NCBI GenBank assembly: GCA_034766995.1 | Contig: CM068314.1 | Location: forward strand, 12,501-76,500 | Reading direction: 5' to 3' | Length of the DNA: 64,000 nt | Origin: Acanthacorydalis orientalis | Lineage: Eukaryota > Arthropoda > Insecta > Megaloptera > Corydalidae | Part shown: positions 24,050-36,357 of the stretch, in pieces | How the letters are laid out: every line of letters starts with the position of its first letter | Position numbering within the stretch: the stretch's first letter is position 1 | The notes under the pieces: model-generated | Told to the model about the DNA's origin: nothing | The model's database searches: none | The model's input: only the letters and a program-made list of their open reading frames with translations | Position numbers and translations under genes: made by a program

Positions 24050-25082
24050 CTGTTAAAGCGCGATTTAAATAATCTAATTTTTCGTTAAATTTACTGATTC
24101 CAACGTGAAAAGCGGTTTCCGAAAGCGGCCCGGACTGACAGACAGCGCATAATCGGGGGGGGGGGGGATTTTAGCGATTAATATCTGGGTTTTTTGACCT
24201 TTTTACCAGACGGACACGAATTAGACACGATACAACCAAAAAAAAAATCAAGACTAACTTCGTATCGGGTAACAGGCCGGCTGTGGCTGTTTCTGGACCT
24301 CGAGGTTCAATCACAACATCGAATGCCACCGACGTTCGACACGCGACATGAACCTATCGAAAGAAAAACTCGAACGACCGCTAATAACGCACGAAAGGAA
24401 ATCAGCAGCAATCTAATATGTCGGTCGTGCGGTTTCGTATCAGATTAAAATGCGAGCTCCGACTGTCTTTTCTCATATTTTTCCGTTTCAGTCGCGACCG
24501 TTCCGTCCCGTTCTCTCGCAGGGAGCACCGTGTCAGACTTGATAATTTACAGTGATAACGACTGAACTTAAATCACTTACGAGTGAGCCACACGGACGAA
24601 CGAACGAACGGTATTCAGTATCCTAAGTGACGATAATTTCCCTGTTCGACGAGTGTCAAGAATGCGTACGGTTATTTCGAATCACTCCGTATACGCACGC
24701 GCGCGCAGCGCATTCATTAATATATAAATAAATAAATATATCGAACGGAATATTTTTCTCTCTCGCCATTATTCGATCCGACAAAATGTTCTTATCAGCG
24801 TTAAAAACGCTTGCGACGTTTATATGTGGCCGGCTGACTCGCGATTTTATTTCGCCGCGATTCGTTTTCTACTCCACTGGTGTTAAAATAACAAAAACAG
24901 TTTTCCGTTTACACGTTTTTACTGTGAGTGTGATTCGGTCGAACAAATACTCTCAGTTGTTTAAAACGCGCTTGAAAGCAGACGACCAAAAGTAGCAACT
25001 CTAAAAGAGTGCTAATATAACTTCAGTTGGCGACGCGGCTCTAAACTTTAAACAACTAACCCAACCCTCGAAATTATAAATG

Positions 25083-25144
<62 letters not shown>

Positions 25145-26370
25145 TGTTACTTTAAACAAACAGAATACAAAAAGACACAACTTTATTTCTCACCAAAAGA
25201 AACAATACCATCCTATAATAATAAATAACGTTCGTCACGTTGCCCTTAATTACCCGTCATACATATACATATACTACAGCTGTACGACAATATTCCTAAA
25301 ACGATTTCCGACATAAAAGATGAAATCCGAAAATTATTGAAAATTTCAACAGTCACTTGTAACAAAGCACGCGCGCTGCCATTCGCACAATATTATTTTT
25401 TATTTATAAACGGCACACACGCCGCTCTTATTTACAATGGAGAAACTTGAAATTTCAACACGAATTCTGTGTTTCAATTCAAATTAAAAAAAATGCATCG
25501 TTATTACAAAACCACGTGTGTGTGTATATATATATATATAGACATTACACGATTAAATACAATGATAGAGAGAGAGAGAATAAAAGCGATAAGCGTAGAG
25601 GGAAAAAAATCACTCGTGCCGCTATGAAAAGTCAGTATTACATCATTGACGCTTATCGTTTGGTACAAATTAGGGGACCGATCGGCATGCGACCACATCG
25701 CGTCATATTATCGAACATTCGGTCGAAATCAAACGGAACGCGCCGATGAACTTGACCGAAATCCGTCATGCGCGAGATGTCCTCAAATTCTAAATAAACG
25801 GCGATCGGCGAAAAGCGAGCCGGCCCCTAATTGCGCAGAACACGAGGACAAACGAATCGGAGCGGATCGGATGCGTCCAATTAAGACGCCGGTTTTTCAT
25901 GCGGACGGCGCACGGGGCGGAGGCGGAGCGGGCCGCGGCGCGATCGAGCGATCGGCCGGCTCTGTACGCGCGAGCGATGACAGTAAACGAACCAGTAAAC
26001 GGGCGGGAACGGCGAACGGCGCGCATCTCGTGCAGATGACGAAACGGCGGTACCGCTACGATCGAGCAACCTGCGAAACCTACTTTGACGCGCTGGCGCC
26101 TGCAGCGCAAACAAACAAACGCAGGCCGACTGCAGATGACCCAGGTCTGGGTTTATCTCGTCGCCACACAGTCCGGTCGGTCAGTCGCAGTGCAACGGTC
26201 GACACTCGAACACCGACCGCCCTCGACGACAGACGTGTGCGTGCGCTTGCATCCGAGCCGATCGAGAGCACACCGCCCGCCGTCAGAAACGAGAACGTCG
26301 TCCGCGCTCGTCCGTCCGCCTGTTCAGATCGTCCGCGTTCGACACGCACGACACACGCGCTTCACGCACG
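24050..26370. other. Intergenic region before secreted paralogue 2
   Basis: Holds a poly-G run near 24156-24168 and (TA)n at about 25085-25140. From about 25.7 kb the DNA becomes GC- and CpG-rich, which probably marks the promoter and 5' UTR of the gene at 26371. No other gene is recognised; the large frame at 25646-26473 overlaps the real start in another frame and has no domain. Confidence 0.45.
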
Positions 26371-27285
26371 ATGCGTCCGCTTCGAATCGCGCCGCTCGTG
26401 TACGCGGCGGCGCTCGCCGCGCTCGTGTCCGCCGGCCCGATCAAGCACGACCAGCGACAGGACGGTGAAGTGAACGTGCGCGCCGACCTCGAGAACTTCG
26501 TCATCGTGATCGTGCCGACGTCTCAGAGCTCGGCTAGCGGTCTGCTCGACCTGCTGAGGAACGCGATCCCGTCGATCAAGGCGTCGAAGCTGAAGCCGGG
26601 CTTCAAGACCGCGCACAGGGTCCGCGAGAACGGCGACGAGAGCACCAAGCACTTCATCGAGTCGAAGTCGGCGGCGCCGTACCACGTCGACCTGACGCCG
26701 ACGAAAGACGGGCTCGCGAAACTCCGTCCCGCGAACGTCGAGCAGGAGCAGCGGATCACGTCCGAGAACGGCGAGATCCTGATCGCGCACTCGCCGGTCG
26801 TCTCGCTGAAACACCTCCACGGCCACAGACCGCGCGCGGTCAGGAGCGTCGACGTCGCCGAGAAGAAGCGCGTCGTCGACGCGCGCGGCGAGCCGACGAA
26901 GCGCGAGAACGTCGCGAAGACGGGCGGCGCTCGCGTCCAGCTGCTGAACAGACGCTCGGTCAACATCTTCGCCGACGTGTCCGCCGAGAACGGACTGCAC
27001 TCGATCGAGGTCGGCGGCGGCGACGACGACGTCGACGACGCGACGGCGAACGTGTCCGAGAACGTCGTCGCCGCGCGCGACGAGTCCGAGTCGGACGAGG
27101 CGAACCTGATCGTCGGCAGCGTCGAGGAGTTCGACAGCAACAGCATCAAGAAGAACGACGTCGACGAGATGGACACGAAGGACGAGCTGCTTCTGCTCGG
27201 CGCCGAGAACGAACAGTGCGGGCCGGACAGGAGGCGGGACTCGGAGGGCGTGTGCCGGTTCGTCGACGCCAACAAGAAGAAATAG
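26371..27285 (+). CDS. Secreted protein of unknown function, paralogue 2 (single exon, 304 aa)
   Basis: An uninterrupted reading frame with a signal peptide at residues 1-22. Residues 25-50 carry 'KHDQRQDGEVNVR' followed by a hydrophobic strand 'FVIVIVP', aligning with the motif of the gene at 19987. The middle is charged and low in complexity. It contains dibasic sites such as 'PTKRE' and 'LLNRR' that could be cleaved if the protein enters the secretory pathway (inference). Towards the end is an acidic stretch, then Cys283 and Cys295 in the same C-x5-RD-x2-G-x-C-R-x-V pattern as paralogue 1, and a lysine end. No intron is needed, unlike paralogue 1, so the region may have been gained as a retrocopy or lost its introns. 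Codon use is very GC-rich in third positions. Function is unknown. Confidence 0.85.
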   Translation: MRPLRIAPLVYAAALAALVSAGPIKHDQRQDGEVNVRADLENFVIVIVPTSQSSASGLLDLLRNAIPSIKASKLKPGFKTAHRVRENGDESTKHFIESKSAAPYHVDLTPTKDGLAKLRPANVEQEQRITSENGEILIAHSPVVSLKHLHGHRPRAVRSVDVAEKKRVVDARGEPTKRENVAKTGGARVQLLNRRSVNIFADVSAENGLHSIEVGGGDDDVDDATANVSENVVAARDESESDEANLIVGSVEEFDSNSIKKNDVDEMDTKDELLLLGAENEQCGPDRRRDSEGVCRFVDANKKK

Positions 27286-27558
27286 GGACGGACGCCGCTC
27301 CTATCCGGCGTGGTCTCTCATAGCGCGCCGGCGGCGCGCACGCTCGCCTCCCGCCGTTCCACGCTCCGGTGCGTCGCTGTCGTAGGGTTCGAAGCGCGCG
27401 CGGTGACATCGATTAAGGTTATTTATTTAAGTTTAAACGCATATCCGTACGCGGAGATGTTTCAATGTTACGTTATGCACATGTATATCTGTATGTTGTC
27501 GATTTTATCGATTCGTTATTGTCGTTGTTGTTATTATTATTATCATCACTGAGTGAGT

Positions 27559-27564
27559 AATAAA
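27559..27564 (+). terminator. Poly(A) signal AATAAA of secreted paralogue 2
   Basis: First canonical AATAAA after the stop codon at 27285, about 270 bases downstream, followed by a T-rich run. Confidence 0.55.
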
Positions 27565-27599
27565 AGAAAAATTGTACTTTTATCCGCAACTGTTTTTTT

Positions 27600-27940
27600 T
27601 TAAAAAAAACGAAAAAAACACTCCGTACACCCTCCTGCGCAGGTGGCGACTAATCGGTTACGTGTTCGATTTTCAAACGATGAAAAATACAAGAACCCAA
27701 ATGCACTCGGCTGTTATCCCTTTCAGATATCGTAGATATCGCACTTACGGATTAATCCATTGAACGGCGCTACTCCGAATCGTGGGAATTTTCGAACGAG
27801 CTTAACACGGTTTGGTCGCAGGTCGCTTCTAATTAATGTGGCGTTAGAAAGAGGCGATTAAAAAAAAGAATTTTGGTTTTCCACAGTGAGATGTTTTGTA
27901 TACGCAGCAGCGGCGACTAATGTTAGAGCATTATCACAAG
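27600..27940. other. Intergenic DNA, nothing recognised
   Basis: No gene. It ends with 'TATACGCAGCAGCGGCGACT', a variant of which ('CATACGCAACAGCGGCT') also follows the duplicated unit near 28741. Confidence 0.4.
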
Positions 27941-27944
27941 GAAA

Positions 27945-28090
27945 ATATATTTCGAAAGTGAATAAAAACTAGTCTGTCTTATATTTCAAATTCATTTGCT
28001 TCATAAGAATCCGAATCAAATGTCGTGATTGTTGCTAGAACACTTCGGGTGAAGAAAAACGTTGCAATTTCTACGTACATATATATGTAG

Positions 28091-28182
<92 letters not shown>

Positions 28183-28186
28183 CTAC

Positions 28187-28221
<35 letters not shown>

Positions 28222-28503
28222 TGTGGTCTGGCTTTTATAAAGTCCACATCTATTTAGTTTTTTTCTCACTTTTGCAAGAATTGAAAAAATTAATAATGTA
28301 GCATTATTGCCAGTAAATCAGTGTTTACTATTATATAAAAATGTGTTGGAAAAAAATATTTTTAGCAGAGACAATATTTCTAAAGTGAATGAAAACACGG
28401 CTGTTTTGAATTTTAACTTGATTTCTTTCATTGAAATCCGAATCGAGTGCCGTAGTAGTTGCTAAAACACTTCGGGTCGGCACAAAAACGTTGCACTATT
28501 TAC

Positions 28504-28567
<64 letters not shown>

Positions 28568-28745
28568 TTGTATATATGTATGTGGTCTGGCTCTTACAAA
28601 GTCCACATCTACTCCGTTTTTTCTCCTTACTTTCGCAAAAATCGAAAAAATTAATAATACATTTCTACTGGTATTGAATCGCAATGTTCTAGTGTTATAT
28701 AAAAAAGATTGAAGGAAAAAATTTCCAAAATTAACGTTGCGCATA
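27945..28745. repeat. Tandem duplication of a unit of about 400 bp with an internal (TA)n
   Basis: Two copies, at about 27945-28370 and 28375-28745, share in order 'AAGTGAAT', 'GAATC' or 'GAAATCCGAATC', 'CACTTCGGGT', 'AACGTTGCA', a long (TA)n, 'TGTGGTCTGGCT', 'AAAGTCCACATCTA', 'GAAAAAATTAATAAT' and 'TATATAAAAA'. The TA parts differ in length (about 130 and 60 bp). No coding content is evident. Confidence 0.75.
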
Positions 28746-28749
28746 CGCA

Positions 28750-30170
28750 ACAGCGGCTCTCAGTTGATCACACGATGAGAATGTTTTGCACGAGACAGTT
28801 CCGAATTCGCACACGCAGAACGAATTCTTTTCCGTCCCGCAAGCCGATCGAAAATGTTAGATAGACCCGAAAGACTTCCCTATGTTCCTCGGCACTCATT
28901 ACGTCGGCGTCGAAATGCGCACCGGCACGAATAAAAAAAAATAACCATCGATTATGATTTGTCGCACGTCTAGCACTCCGTGCTTCGCAGAATGAAAAAA
29001 CAATCGGTTTGTGTAAAAGCAACAAACGTTTACTCCCGTTAGCTGAGCCGGTACGCTAAAGCGCGATCAATAGATATTTTCTACGCCGTAATACATTTTC
29101 AAGTACAATTTTGAAATGTTTTTTTTTTATTAATTACCTAATGCGTTGCATGAATAATTCATCGGTGTGCACAACACGCCCGCACGTGCACGTTTTACAG
29201 ATAAGAAAATGCATGTTAAAATCGTTGTTGTTGTCTGTTTGTTTTCGTTTTTTGTTTTTTTTTTTTTTTTTTGATGCCAGCAATCTTGTCGATACATTAT
29301 CCTGGTAGTGTTTGTACCGGCGGATTGCTTAAACATTTCAAGCCGAGACCTTGCGCTATCCTCGGGTAACGCGACAGAAAATCTCCATCGACAATGTGTA
29401 CACGAGGACGGCTCCAGCGCTGAAATCATCCGTGACAATTTTTTTTTTTTTTTTTTTGTAGGTTAGTTTGTTTATTTGATGATCTGATCTCATGTTCGGT
29501 ATAATAACGGCTCTTCTGTATCGGCACTTCCTGCGGTTCTTCCGCTGCGAATACCTACATCTGACGTCTATTTAGATATTGACTTCGTTCGTTTTATTAA
29601 CTTCATTTCAGTGGGTAGGAAAAATTTCAAAAACCGATTACTCTCGGTATGTGTAGCAATGAAAATATTTAAGCGGTAAAGATGACAAGTACCCGTGACA
29701 AACCGAACGCTCGAATAGATAAATAAGTGGCCGGGATCGCCGGAACGGCGCGTGCAAGGAGTCGGGAATTGTAGAAAAATACAATGCGCTTACATCTATC
29801 GTTTGTCTATTTATTCGTTTATTCGACGATACACAGTGCATCCAGTGCTTATATACTAAACCGACGGAATCGCTCGGAGAATTCCGATCGCGCTAATCGG
29901 AAACACATGAATGCGACGGATGAGAAACGGAACGCAAAGAAACACGACGGCAACCACGAACGACTGGCGCGGGGAATCCTTCACCTGCTCATCTGCGCCG
30001 GCTCGAATGCTCGGTTCGCGATCCGCACGTGGTGACGGTGACCGTAGTCGCCGCGTCGAACCGCCACGCCGCGTCGTACGAGCGGAAGCAAGAGCTGCGC
30101 GATTGCGAGATTCGGCCTCGAGTCAGAGAAACGGATGTAACGGCGAGCAGAAAAAAAAACGCCCGCATAC
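28750..30170. other. Intergenic DNA downstream of secreted paralogue 3
   Basis: Contains poly-T runs near 29256 and 29440. Two reverse-complement AATAAA hexamers at about 29810-29823 could serve the minus-strand gene ending at 30171. I looked on the minus strand for a further exon with a Cys-x11-Cys motif and did not find one. Confidence 0.4.
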
Positions 30171-30668
30171 TCACTTCTTCTTCTTCTTCGATCCGTGCCC
30201 GTTCTCGTGCAGGTCCGTGTCCTCGACGTGCTCGCCCGGCTTCGCCGTCGACGGGTTGTTGTTCTCCGGCGGCGGGCCGGACGGCTTGCTCACGTAGATC
30301 GGGAACGGAAAGTCGTCCTCGATCACCGGGTCGACCGGTTCCGTGTCGGTGTCGTTGCCGGGCGCGCCGCCTCCGCCGCCCGCCGGCGACACGCCGATCG
30401 TGTCGCCGTCTATATCGATGTCGAGCGCGTCGGCCGGCGCGATGAATACGACGACGCCGTCGATGTTGATCCGATAGTTCTCGGTGCCGTTCTGCCGCTC
30501 GTCGTAAATCACGAGGTCGTCCCGACACTCGACCGGAACGTCTCCTACGTCCGCGTCCGTCTCGTAGTGCACCTCGTTCCTGTCGTCCGTCGGCGCCGAC
30601 GACGCGCACGCCGCGAGCAGCAGACACAGCGGGAGCAGGAGCGGACGGCGTTTCGCGAGCACGGCCAT
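30171..30668 (-). CDS. Secreted protein of unknown function, paralogue 3 (165 aa)
   Basis: A single-exon frame on the minus strand, start at 30668. Residues 1-25 form a signal peptide ending in 'ACASSA'. Residues 52-78 hold 'LVIYDERQNGTENYRI' and then a hydrophobic strand 'VVVFIAP', aligning with the motif of the genes at 19987 and 26371. After this come a Gly run, acidic residues and a Pro/Asn-rich tail with several sequons. The protein ends in a run of five lysines, comparable to the lysine end of paralogue 2. The C-terminal Cys-x11-Cys motif is absent. The stop codon TGA overlaps a perfect donor-like GTGAGT, so a spliced form reaching another exon is possible, though I found no such exon. 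Function is unknown. Confidence 0.75.
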   Translation of the reverse strand: MAVLAKRRPLLLPLCLLLAACASSAPTDDRNEVHYETDADVGDVPVECRDDLVIYDERQNGTENYRINIDGVVVFIAPADALDIDIDGDTIGVSPAGGGGGAPGNDTDTEPVDPVIEDDFPFPIYVSKPSGPPPENNNPSTAKPGEHVEDTDLHENGHGSKKKKK

Positions 30669-30669
30669 T

Positions 30670-31790
30670 TCGTACGAGATCTCTGTCGTCGTGCGGCTCC
30701 GGCGGCGCGCAGAATGCATCCGGCGTGCGGTCCGCATCCAGCTATAAAACGCCCTTCCATGCGTCGACGCGCCGCAAAGAAAACACACTCGCCGTGTCGG
30801 ACTAACGGTCCCGCCTCGCTACGCAGAGCCGGTGCATTTGTGCCGTTAGATCGGTCGACGGATGGACCCGTCCGGGAAAAAAAAAACGTCGCAGGTGAAA
30901 CGGTCTCCCGTGCATCGATTTCATTCGCGCACAGAGGACGCACGTGTGTACGGGCGGGACACACGCATCGGAACAGTGCGGCACGCTCCGGGAACGGTGT
31001 CTACGAAGTCGAACGCGATGCTTTGCAGATGATAAACGAGACGTGCAACACGGCGAGATTACCTATCTACAGCCGATATTTTGTTCCTCTCTGTCATGGC
31101 GCAGTTCTGACGCTGCGTCTGAGAATTCACATTCGCAGGTCGATAATAAACTGCGACACGTTTCCTTCTAGCCAGAAATGTTCGATCGTCTCTTAAACGG
31201 TCGATTTTCAAAAACTAGATTTTTCTGCACCTAAGCGCTTTCAATATGACGGCACCGCCGTCGAAATTATTAACTGCCTTTCTTCAGGAACTTCATTGTT
31301 TTTTTATTCGTATAATTAATAAAAAAATGTATTTTCCGACAATTAATGCACGATTAATTTATTTAAGTAATGTTAATAATATTACTTTATCGAAAATATT
31401 TACTTATTTATAAATGATTTCGTATATTAAATAGTTATACATATAAAAAGGATATTTCGTATATAATAAACCGAAATATTTTATTAATTTGAAAATACAT
31501 TATATATAGATCGACAATAACTTCTAATAATTCAAAATCATATTTATATGTAAATAAATACTTTATTTATTAATCGAAACACGCGCGCAAGTAACGATCG
31601 AAAATGATCGAACGACGATTCATCGGACACTTTTAATCAAAACGGTCCGACTTGCAGCATTAAAAAAACTATAGTTGTTTTTCCATAAAAAATCATACAG
31701 GGCACTGCGAAAAATGCTCCCGAAAATCGTTCAGCCATCGGTTCGGCGCGCTAGTGAAGTGGGACGGGGCATGGTGCGGTCTTCCGATGG
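30670..31790. other. Intergenic DNA, no gene recognised
   Basis: GC-rich next to the start of the minus-strand gene, probably its promoter, then AT-rich from 31.2 to 31.6 kb. The long plus-strand frame at 30195-31196 is an antisense shadow. Confidence 0.45.
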
Positions 31791-31799
31791 CACGTGCCA

Positions 31800-33030
31800 C
31801 GCCGTTTTCAGTTGCCGCCATTGAATCGTTCGTCCGAGGCAACGGATCTGTGATCGCCGCGCAGTGAGCTCTTCGAATCCGGTCGAAACGCTGCCGCTGT
31901 TCCGGACCGAAAACCCGTATAGCTGCCGGTTTCGAAATTCAGCGCCACGGGCTCGACGATAGAACGAAACCGAGCCGGAGGATCGCGGAGCGTTCAGACG
32001 CTGGAAAATCTCGACGCCGCGAGACGGTCTGTTGATACTCGATAATTATATTTTTTTCCAATCTTGAAATCACAGCGCGATTCCAGTTTCGAAATTAAGC
32101 CGTTCGAAGGTACGGAAAGACCCTGCCTCCTTTCATCCGGTCAGGCGATTCAGTCATATATGCGTTCATCGTATTGCAAACTAACGGCCTGTACCGGTCA
32201 GCATTCATTTATATCGATATTAAAGTATATGCCCGGAATACCGCACGAAATCATATATAAACCGGCCACGCTGGCCGATACGGATAAGTCATGAAATATG
32301 TCGTCAAGTGATAAATCGAGTGAGTGATGAAGAAGTAAGACTTGAAATAACAAGTCGTGAAGACATAATCGTTAGGTCAGAAGCCTCAGAGAGTCAGTAT
32401 TGTCGAACACTGCAATCGTTTTTAATTATATGTCTTGCACTCGCTGTTGAAGAACAGAACGTTAAAAATGCAAAGCAGGCTCCTTTTCAGTTATTCAGAA
32501 ACGAGTCGAGTCCTCCTCGCTCGTTAGTGCGACACTGGTGGTCGGTAGTGTTACTCCCACACGCAACACAGTCCGTCGTGTGATTTTCCAAACGTTCATC
32601 CCCTAGACACGCTTCCGCTTCGGGGCTGTCTGCTCGAGCTGCAGGGAGAATTTTACACGCCGATCTCGAGTCCCATCCGTACAAAATGACGGTCGTTCGA
32701 AAAGTTAAGAAACGCGACCGGGAGAACCGAACCGCATACCGTGAGGATATCCCTCAAAATGTTCGGTCGGGTGGCCTGCATGTTCGTTGGATCTCGTCCG
32801 TCGTGACTTTTTTCTTCCGGGCAATCTGAAATCCGAGGTCTACGAACATCGACCGACAACCGTCGATGAACCGAACGTCGGCGTACGCCAAGAAATCGCG
32901 TCGATGACGCCGGAAACGGCCGTCCGAGCGATGCGAAACTTCGAAGAAATCGACAACAAACGAAGGCCGTCGTCGGCATGTCATCGTATTCGAAGCCGAT
33001 GGAAAATAAACTCGGTTCCATGACACTTTT
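31800..33030 (+). pseudogene. Decayed mariner/Tc-type transposase, interrupted
   Basis: The first part (about 31805-32036) reads, with frame changes and a stop, like the N-terminal helix-turn-helix region of insect mariner/Tc-like transposases of the DUF4817 type: 'FSVAAIESFVRGNGSVIAA', then 'VPDRK', 'TGSTIERN' and 'TLENLDAAR'. Similarity resumes at about 32595 with 'RHASASGLSARAAGRILH', 'SHPYKMTVV' and 'RDRENRTAYREDI' up to about 32755. It then jumps across an internal deletion to the C-terminus at about 32810-32950 ('LKSEVYEHRP', 'RQEIASMTPE', 'AVRAMRNFEE'). The catalytic middle is missing. Between the first two parts are about 560 bp of unrelated DNA. Family assignment comes from remembered consensus motifs. 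Confidence 0.7.
32037..32594. other. Unidentified 560-bp segment inside the decayed transposase
   Basis: Sequence of ordinary composition that separates the helix-turn-helix part from the next conserved part of the transposase. It could be a later insertion or badly decayed host sequence. I see no terminal inverted repeats or target duplication that settle this. Confidence 0.4.
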
Positions 33031-33049
33031 AGATTACGCAATAACATCT

Positions 33050-34622
<1,573 letters not shown>

Positions 34623-34939
34623 CTGTTAGTGTGCATGAAAAGAGTGCGTTAAAAATAACACAAAATAGATAACAATTTATTCAAAAACAATTACAAAAAC
34701 TGCAATGGCAATCGATAATGCATCCGTACAAGCCAGAGGTTCATCACCGTCTGCCCCTGCACACACACATCCCTTACCCAGTTCTTATCAATCTTTTTAA
34801 AGAGTCAGTATTTACAAAAACGACGAAACGTGTGCCCAGTAACACACAGATAAGGCATCAAGACGACCGGCTCAGCGTATCATCTAACAATACATATATA
34901 AATTAGTCCTCTTCCGATTTTACTAGATTATATTTTTTC

Positions 34940-35050
34940 GGATTTTATTGGAAATCGGTGGAAAAGAGAGGCATTCAATCGAACAAAGTGGAAAAGCACG
35001 GAAGAAATCTTTATCCAGCAGTGGATTGACAGAGGTCGATGCTGATGATA
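34940..35050 (+). mobile_element. 5'-truncated RTE fragment (3' end only)
   Basis: About 105 bp match the last part of the RTE element near 11815-11925, including 'GTGGAAAAGAGAGGCA', 'CAATCGAACAAA' (variant), 'TTTATCCAGCAGTGGATTGA' and the start of the (GAT)n tail ('GATGCTGATGAT'). Only the extreme C-terminal codons and the tail are present, as expected from abortive reverse transcription. Confidence 0.85.
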
Positions 35051-35070
35051 CACACACACATATATATATA

Positions 35071-35194
35071 GGGTGATTCAATTTAGGCTTCCACATGAAA
35101 GTATTAAAAAAATCGCAAAAATTAAAAAATGTATTTTTTTAATTTTTGCGATTTTTTTAATACTTTCATGTGGAAGCCTAAATTGAATCACTCC
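35071..35194. mobile_element. Perfect palindromic MITE-like element
   Basis: Positions 35073-35129 and 35135-35191 are perfect reverse complements (57 bp each) with a loop of five bases. The ends read 'GTGATTCAATTTAGGCTTCC'. It sits inside a CA/TA microsatellite, so the flanks 'ACACACATATATATA' and 'TATATGTGTGTGTG' are also complementary and extend the foldback. The TA flanks suit a mariner/Tc-type insertion, but the family is not known. Confidence 0.85.
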
Positions 35195-35198
35195 TATA

Positions 35199-35219
<21 letters not shown>

Positions 35220-35246
<27 letters not shown>

Positions 35247-36205
35247 TAGAAAATAAGCACAAAATACAGTTTTCCTACATATTCGACGAACAAGTCCGCA
35301 TTCACACACTGGACAAAACACACAAACAAGGCAAGGGTTGGCATTGGAGATATTTCATCCCCGAGGAGCAATCACACCTATCAAGAGACAGACACTCTAA
35401 CAAGGGACTCTTCTAAAATTCGTGGAAAGAAAAGAAAGAACATTCCGTAGATATTGAGTCAGTGCCGTCGTGCAGCTCCACGTTACAATCTGTGCTATTA
35501 AAATGTCGCCTCGTTATTTAAACATCAAAAAAGAATAAATGTATTGCGGGCGAAATTATAAAAATCGGTAAGTGGACCATTCTAAACGCAATTATCATGC
35601 ACTTTACGTGCAACTGTCAAAGTTTCGATCTGGTCGACCGCGATCGAACGAATAAAAAACCTATGGACAGCGAGCGAGAGAGAGAGAGAGAGGAACATAT
35701 TAACAATGTGTTACTCATACGCAACGATAACTGCATCGGAATGCAATCGAGCTGTGCTGCAAGTGTGACCGCCAGCAACACTGCTGACAGCCGTACGGCA
35801 CTCGATCGCAATTGACGACCGTTCCTGTTAACACATTTGCATAAACAATTACGGGCGTTAATTCAATCAGTCAATCGAGCGATCGTTTCCTACAACGGCA
35901 CTCTGAAAACAACTGTTCGAAAATAATGACGAAATGGACGACTCGGGACGGGATTTCGTACGGTCATGGATGATGTGATGTGACGATACAATATAGACAG
36001 CTCCGTATGCAATTGTTATATAAATCGACTTTATTAGAAATGCAACCTTCGTAGAGTATAAATTCTATTCGTTCAACAAAATACATTCTTATTGCAAACA
36101 TAAACGCAAAATCTCACTTGTACAAGGCACACACTTGTTATTATTGCTACAGAACATAATAAACAATACAATTCGTAAAAACCTACATATATGTAGTGTG
36201 TATAT
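35220..36205. other. Intergenic DNA, no gene recognised
   Basis: No supported gene. A short (GA)n run lies near 35676-35692. Confidence 0.4.
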
Positions 36206-36210
36206 ATATA

Positions 36211-36286
36211 TAAGGTTGATAGGAAAATAATTGCGGTTTATGGACTTCAAATTCATAACAAAAACCGCAATTATTTTCCTATCAAC

Positions 36287-36290
<4 letters not shown>
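36211..36290. mobile_element. MITE with mariner-type ends, copy 1
   Basis: An 80-bp element with perfect 27-bp inverted ends: 36213-36239 begins 'AGGTTGATAGG' and ends 'AATTGCGGTTT', and 36262-36288 is its complement. The interior is only 22 bases. The terminal pattern AGGTTG...TAATTGCGGTTT is the one known from cecropia-group mariners and from the human 80-bp MADE1 elements. TA dinucleotides flank it on both sides. Confidence 0.8.
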
Positions 36291-36355
<65 letters not shown>

Positions 36356-36356
36356 T
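36291..36356. repeat. (TA)n between two MITE copies
   Basis: About 65 bp of TA repeats join the two MITEs. Insertion of TA-targeting elements into a TA tract explains the arrangement. Confidence 0.85.
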
Positions 36357-36357
36357 A

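Noticed and set aside
25646..26473. 275-codon plus-strand frame ending inside secreted paralogue 2
   Set aside because: It lies in a different frame from the supported gene, is Arg-rich and has no domain; it is a product of the CpG-rich upstream region.
26362..27275. Long minus-strand frames opposite secreted paralogue 2
   Set aside because: Same effect of GC-rich codon use. The plus-strand frame has a signal peptide and the shared motifs.
30195..31196. Open frame of 333 codons on the plus strand opposite secreted paralogue 3
   Set aside because: Antisense shadow continuing into intergenic DNA; no domain.
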